Positions 38,140 through 41,218 of a stretch of DNA of 41,218 nucleotides are shown here, in pieces (position 1 is the first letter of the stretch; each line of letters opens with the position of its first letter). The stretch is from a virus. A program made the translations under genes and the position numbers. Where the stretch lies: positions 1 to 41,218 of IMG/VR virus record IMGVR_UViG_3300037882_001997; one strand, written 5' to 3'. The notes below the pieces were generated by a model, which saw only the letters and a list, made by a program, of their open reading frames with translations, ran no database searches and was not told where the DNA came from.

Positions 38140-38478
38140 TTAGCGGTCACTATTTAAAAAATCATCGAAATCAATCTCTTTCCATTTTGCGTATTCATAG
38201 TAGTCGTTCATGTGGGCTCGCTTGTATTCGTTAAGCTCGTCAAATGAAAGCCCTAAATTATCCAGGTAATTAACAATCTTGAGCAGTTTTTTAATATGGT
38301 TGTCGCGAGTTTCAAGAGCTATGCAAGCCTTGGTCACAACGTCACCAACGTCGATGGTTTGAAATTTTGGAGGATAAGCACCAGGCTCGGAGTCGTTTGT
38401 TACGTATTCTATCACAGGAGGTACAGGCACCCTTAAGTGAGATTTTCTTATGTACTCAACCTTTGATTTAAATTTCAT
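38140..38478 (-). CDS. Hypothetical protein, 112 aa
   Basis: The ATG at 38478 has GGTGG five bases before it, better than the GTG at 38487 that lies in that site. The sequence has a basic start (KFKSKVEYIRKSHLRVPVP), a Pro-rich linker, and a helical acidic C-terminus (YDYAKWKEIDFDDFL-like). No family is recognised. It lies 29 bases before the 161-aa gene in the same transcript. Confidence 0.64.
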   Translation of the reverse strand: MKFKSKVEYIRKSHLRVPVPPVIEYVTNDSEPGAYPPKFQTIDVGDVVTKACIALETRDNHIKKLLKIVNYLDNLGLSFDELNEYKRAHMNDYYEYAKWKEIDFDDFLNSDR

Positions 38479-38489
38479 TCTCGCCACCT

Positions 38490-38597
38490 TTATCCTGATA
38501 ACTGTTCTTTTTCGCTCTTAATCTTGATACACACACTTCCGCCCCAGCAATTTTCGCGGTCGCAATCGGGGCATGTGTCAGAATTACTTGGTGTCAT
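38490..38597 (-). CDS. Tiny zinc-ribbon-like protein, 35 aa
   Basis: The product has CPDC at residues 9-12 followed by Cys17 and Cys23 (CDRENCWGGSVC), consistent with a single zinc knuckle. It starts within the end of the HNH gene (14-base overlap) and stops 12 bases before the 112-aa gene's ATG. The ribosome site is weak, so confidence is moderate. A similar CxxC small protein exists at 1439. Confidence 0.45.
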   Translation of the reverse strand: MTPSNSDTCPDCDRENCWGGSVCIKIKSEKEQLSG

Positions 38598-39309
38598 AAT
38601 ATGATTCTTTATGAATTTCCAAGAATCTTCTATCAAACGCTGCTTCTGCTTCTTTTTCTGTTAAAAAAGAACCTAAATACTCGTCTTTTCCATTATTTTT
38701 AATCCTAGAATACCAAATCCTCCCACCGCTGGTGTTGTGTCGGTACACCTTTTTGAGTTTTCGTTTAAACAGGGCGTGAACTACGTTTTCACGGCATGAA
38801 ACATATTCAAGGTTTTTAATGTCGTTGTTCAACTTATTAGAATCAATGTGATTAACAAAAAGATTGCTTTCCCCAATAAAAGACGCGGCAACTAGTCGAT
38901 GCACATACTCGCGCCTATAGGTATAATATCCGCGAATCCCTTTAGCTCCAAATGTATATCTATCCCAATCAGAGGGCTTCAGGACTGAAGCTCTATTTAC
39001 TGCGGTAACTTTTCCGCAGGTAGAAACTATTAAATTATCTATACTGGTTACGGAAATTGTTTCTGGTCTATCGGTAACACTCTGCACTGCCAAAGTCGCC
39101 TCACTAAATCCTATAACTGTTGAGTGCTTTTTTTTGTGATGCAAGCTGTTTGAGTAGGTATTGCTGCATTTTACACACTTAAACCTAAAGCCAGTCTTTG
39201 TCTTTGGCATTTCACGTGCTTTATAGCTGCCCTTGCATATGCGGCACTCCACAGTATCTCCTGGCTTAAACATTGATGATAATAGTTTGTGGGTTCTTGC
39301 GCCGCTCAT
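38584..39309 (-). CDS. HNH homing endonuclease with zinc ribbon and AP2-like tail
   Basis: At 241 aa from ATG 39309 (ATGA overlap with the SprT-like stop, GAGG before it). A treble zinc ribbon opens it (CRICKGSYKA, KCVKCSNTY, about 20-50). An HNH core follows (YVHRLVAASFIGESN, then VNHIDSNKLNNDIKNLEYVS, about 133-175) and an AP2-like end (YSRIKNNGKDEYLGSF, EKEAEAAF). It is the third enzyme of this type and lies between small early genes, probably a mobile insertion. Confidence 0.85.
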   Translation of the reverse strand: MSGARTHKLLSSMFKPGDTVECRICKGSYKAREMPKTKTGFRFKCVKCSNTYSNSLHHKKKHSTVIGFSEATLAVQSVTDRPETISVTSIDNLIVSTCGKVTAVNRASVLKPSDWDRYTFGAKGIRGYYTYRREYVHRLVAASFIGESNLFVNHIDSNKLNNDIKNLEYVSCRENVVHALFKRKLKKVYRHNTSGGRIWYSRIKNNGKDEYLGSFLTEKEAEAAFDRRFLEIHKESYYDTK

Positions 39310-39734
39310 ATCCACCTCTTAATGTTTTCACTACAAAAATACGGCACCGAGAATTTCACTTTCTCCTCGGTTTTGTAGTTGTTGGCATGGTTGTATGATG
39401 CAACGTGGCAATACTCATGCACCAAGTTTCCAACCACATCAAGCACGTCCATTGACGGAAGTTTTCTAATGTTAATGTGAATCGAAACGCCATCCGAGTA
39501 ACCAATGGCTTTGCTGTAGGCGTACCAAGGTTTGTAAGTAAAAACTTTCACAAGCGGTCTTTCTTTAAGAAGATTCAAAAAGATATCTACGCCTTTCCCT
39601 GAATTATATTTGAAGTCGTTCTTTAACCTAATCTCGTTCATCATCGGAGAGTTAACATCAAGAAGCTTTTCAGCGATCAGTATCGCTTCCGAGATTTTTG
39701 CTTGAGTGGTCATGTTCGTAAATCTTGATTTCAT
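39306..39734 (-). CDS. SprT-like HExxH zinc metallopeptidase, 142 aa
   Basis: The start is ATG 39734 with AGGA eight bases before it, rather than the ATG 12 codons upstream, which lies in the previous small gene. The zinc motif is HEYCH (about 106-110), preceded by VVGNLV and followed by NHANNYKTEEKVKFSVPYFC, where a third ligand (His or Glu) may lie. The compact helical/beta layout fits SprT-like minimal proteases. Phage homologues have unknown targets. Confidence 0.72.
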   Translation of the reverse strand: MKSRFTNMTTQAKISEAILIAEKLLDVNSPMMNEIRLKNDFKYNSGKGVDIFLNLLKERPLVKVFTYKPWYAYSKAIGYSDGVSIHINIRKLPSMDVLDVVGNLVHEYCHVASYNHANNYKTEEKVKFSVPYFCSENIKRWI

Positions 39735-39736
39735 TA

Positions 39737-39895
39737 TTATTTTCCTGATCGAGTGATTACTTCGTGACATTTTTGTAATTTGTTAGACGCTGACTCTAGA
39801 TCCTTAATCGTTTCTTTTTTAGTTAATTCTTTTCCAATTACAAGCATCGAAATAAATGATGCGGATAAGAAAAAAGTGTTTGCAAATTGTTTCAT
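39737..39895 (-). CDS. Small membrane protein, 52 aa
   Basis: A GGAG four bases before the ATG at 39895 supports the start. Residues 3-20 form one hydrophobic span (FANTFFLSASFISMLVIG) and the rest is a charged helix (LTKKETIKDLESASNKLQK). This topology resembles small spanin-like, toxin-like or anti-host membrane proteins. Coding region ends two bases before the SprT-like ATG. Function unknown. Confidence 0.65.
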   Translation of the reverse strand: MKQFANTFFLSASFISMLVIGKELTKKETIKDLESASNKLQKCHEVITRSGK

Positions 39896-39905
39896 ACTTC
39901 TCCAG

Positions 39906-40301
39906 TTAGTAATGTGATTTAAATTTAATTTCCTCTAGATGATTCAATTTTAGTCCACTAAGTTTTATCTTGTCTAGTCTTTTGCATAACTCAATAAAAA
40001 GTATCTCAAAAGATGTTTTAATATGCGGAGGAAATTTATCAAAAAATCTACGAAATTCTCCACGATTTACTGCAATTTCATAGAGTTCATTAACATAATG
40101 AGGATACCAATAAATTAATGCTGAATGATGACCTTGAAGCAGATTTTCCCTATAGAAACTAGGTCTAAACTTCCTCATGTACTTCTCATCCTGAAGGGCT
40201 CTTTGAATGGTCATATAAGATACTTCGCCTATAGGTAGTTCTTCTAACTTCCAATATTCATACATAATGGTTCTGGGCGAGAAGGGTATTCCGTAAGCCA
40301 T
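39906..40301 (-). CDS. Hypothetical protein following the helicase, 131 aa
   Basis: ATG at 40301 overlaps the helicase stop (TAATG); a TTG eight codons earlier is rejected. The product is rich in aromatic and basic residues: PFSPRTIMYEYWKLEELPIG, then YMRKFRPSFYRENLLQGHHS and KFPPHIKTSFEILFIELCK. It could be a helicase cofactor or loader because of the coupling, but no family is recognised. Confidence 0.68.
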   Translation of the reverse strand: MAYGIPFSPRTIMYEYWKLEELPIGEVSYMTIQRALQDEKYMRKFRPSFYRENLLQGHHSALIYWYPHYVNELYEIAVNRGEFRRFFDKFPPHIKTSFEILFIELCKRLDKIKLSGLKLNHLEEIKFKSHY

Positions 40302-41218
40302 TAGAGCAGCTCTGCGTTTTGCCAATCATTAGAAGAATCTATTGGCAATGCTATAACAAAGTATGGATTGATCTGGAGGTAGTTTGTATCTCCATCTTTT
40401 TCAATATGCCCCAAGGAGTTCATCCCTTCATGCTTATAGTTTTTTAAAAAATCCTTAACTTTATTGATAGTGGGGAAACGGTAGACTCCTCCGGTGCGTT
40501 CTTTAAACTTAATCTTAAGCTCGGATTCCTCAAAATAACTTATAGAAACTCCTTGAGTTATTTCATCGACAAGCATTCTTTGCCATTCCGTCATTGAGGT
40601 ATAGCAAAGACGGTAGAAATGATCGCCCTTATAGTCCGTAAACTCATCTTCCATAATTTGCGGATCACGGTACATTAACCAATAACCTAGATTAATCATT
40701 TCTTGTGAAGTTGGATCAGATACAATAGAAACAAACTTATCTCTTTTTTCTTTTGACCAAATATCAGATAGCCTGACTGAAGTCATATCTGCTACAGCGA
40801 AGCGTCTTTCATCAGGATCTATCTTGATGTCATTCTCTCCATTGTTGCTAATAATAAAGCTGTTAAATGTTTCCTGGTTTCTTTTAGCATCCATTCCCTT
40901 GAATTCGATCATCTGAATAGGATTGATGATACGCTTAAGGGTGTTGATGTCCTCTGCTTCCGTTATCTTGAATTCATCAAAGACAATCATGCGGCAATCG
41001 ACAAGAATGGCATTGAATCCCTTAAGGGCTGATTGATGGGCTATCTTGTGATTTGATCTGCCTATTAATGTTTTACAAAGTATCTCGGCAAGCAAGTTCT
41101 TACCTATCCCCTTAGCTCCATTTAATACTAGATAAGTTTCGCAACGACTAGAAACTGCAAAATGAAGCCAATCAAAAACATATTCCCGGCAAGTAGGTAT
41201 GGGAAATAAATGCTCAAA
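40301..41218 (-). CDS. SF3-type replicative helicase, C-terminal part with ATPase motifs
   Basis: This is the continuation of the gene at 1-720; together they make 512 aa. The last 99 bases of this segment repeat residues 208-240. The ATPase motifs are GAKGIGKN (241-248, Walker A with Asn where Ser/Thr is usual), VFDEF with Asp288-Glu289 (Walker B) and ISNNGEN (sensor, Asn332). This is the SF3/D5 pattern. Downstream, an IDPDERRFAVADMTSV segment is the typical arginine-rich sensor. The C-terminal 100 residues look like a winged helix (FPTINKVKDFLKNYKHEG). Confidence 0.88.
   Translation of the reverse strand, partial: FEHLFPIPTCREYVFDWLHFAVSSRCETYLVLNGAKGIGKNLLAEILCKTLIGRSNHKIAHQSALKGFNAILVDCRMIVFDEFKITEAEDINTLKRIINPIQMIEFKGMDAKRNQETFNSFIISNNGENDIKIDPDERRFAVADMTSVRLSDIWSKEKRDKFVSIVSDPTSQEMINLGYWLMYRDPQIMEDEFTDYKGDHFYRLCYTSMTEWQRMLVDEITQGVSISYFEESELKIKFKERTGGVYRFPTINKVKDFLKNYKHEGMNSLGHIEKDGDTNYLQINPYFVIALPIDSSNDWQNAELL
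41120..41218. repeat. Right copy of 99-bp terminal direct repeat
   Basis: Identical to bases 1-99. Removing it leaves one uninterrupted helicase gene, so the non-redundant genome is 41,119 bases. Confidence 0.95.

Overview
The window is a complete or nearly complete genome of a short-tailed (podovirus-type) double-stranded DNA phage, AT-rich and densely packed. The first and last 99 bases are identical, and one helicase gene runs off the left end and back in at the right end. The contig is therefore a circle of 41,119 unique bases cut inside that gene, and these ends are not the physical ends of the virion DNA. I see no integrase, repressor, tRNA gene, CRISPR array or phage RNA polymerase. 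The set suggests an obligately lytic phage that relies on host RNA polymerase. The host cannot be named. Clear Shine-Dalgarno sites, sigma70-like promoters, a lipobox lipoprotein and Sec-type leaders suggest a Gram-negative bacterium.

The layout is bipartite. A divergent regulatory region (about 2194-2932) separates a rightward structural arm (2933-29339) from a leftward early/replication arm (2193 down through position 1, round the circle, to 29317). The two arms converge tail to tail near 29330. The regulatory region holds a near-perfect 26-bp palindrome, a 14-bp direct repeat, T-rich tracts and a strongly G/T-skewed stretch. It is the best place to look for an origin, a packaging site and early operators.

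The rightward arm follows P22-like order: small terminase, an M15-type peptidase, a small AT-hook-like protein, large terminase, membrane protein, portal, scaffold, major capsid protein. A capsid-proximal 119-aa gene follows with its own promoter and a terminator on each side. Next come fibre-like proteins, one with an export signal, then head-tail adaptor, tail stabilisation and ejection proteins, a cluster of small proteins built from one repeated module, and a long tail fibre with six exact 16-residue repeats and a glycine-rich tip. The arm ends with small accessory genes: a nested lipoprotein, a DEDD-family exonuclease and a small HExxH protein.

The leftward arm carries the replication and recombination set: SF3 helicase, family A DNA polymerase with a Leu at the position equivalent to E. 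coli Pol I 762, an SSB-like protein, a Cas4/RecB-type nuclease with an Fe-S cysteine signature, a SNF2-type helicase and a RusA-like resolvase. Many small unknown proteins are translationally coupled through ATGA or TAATG overlaps. Three HNH endonucleases with AP2-like tails have entered the genome, one of them antisense inside the late arm. The RusA gene has a hairpin that would bury its ribosome binding site.
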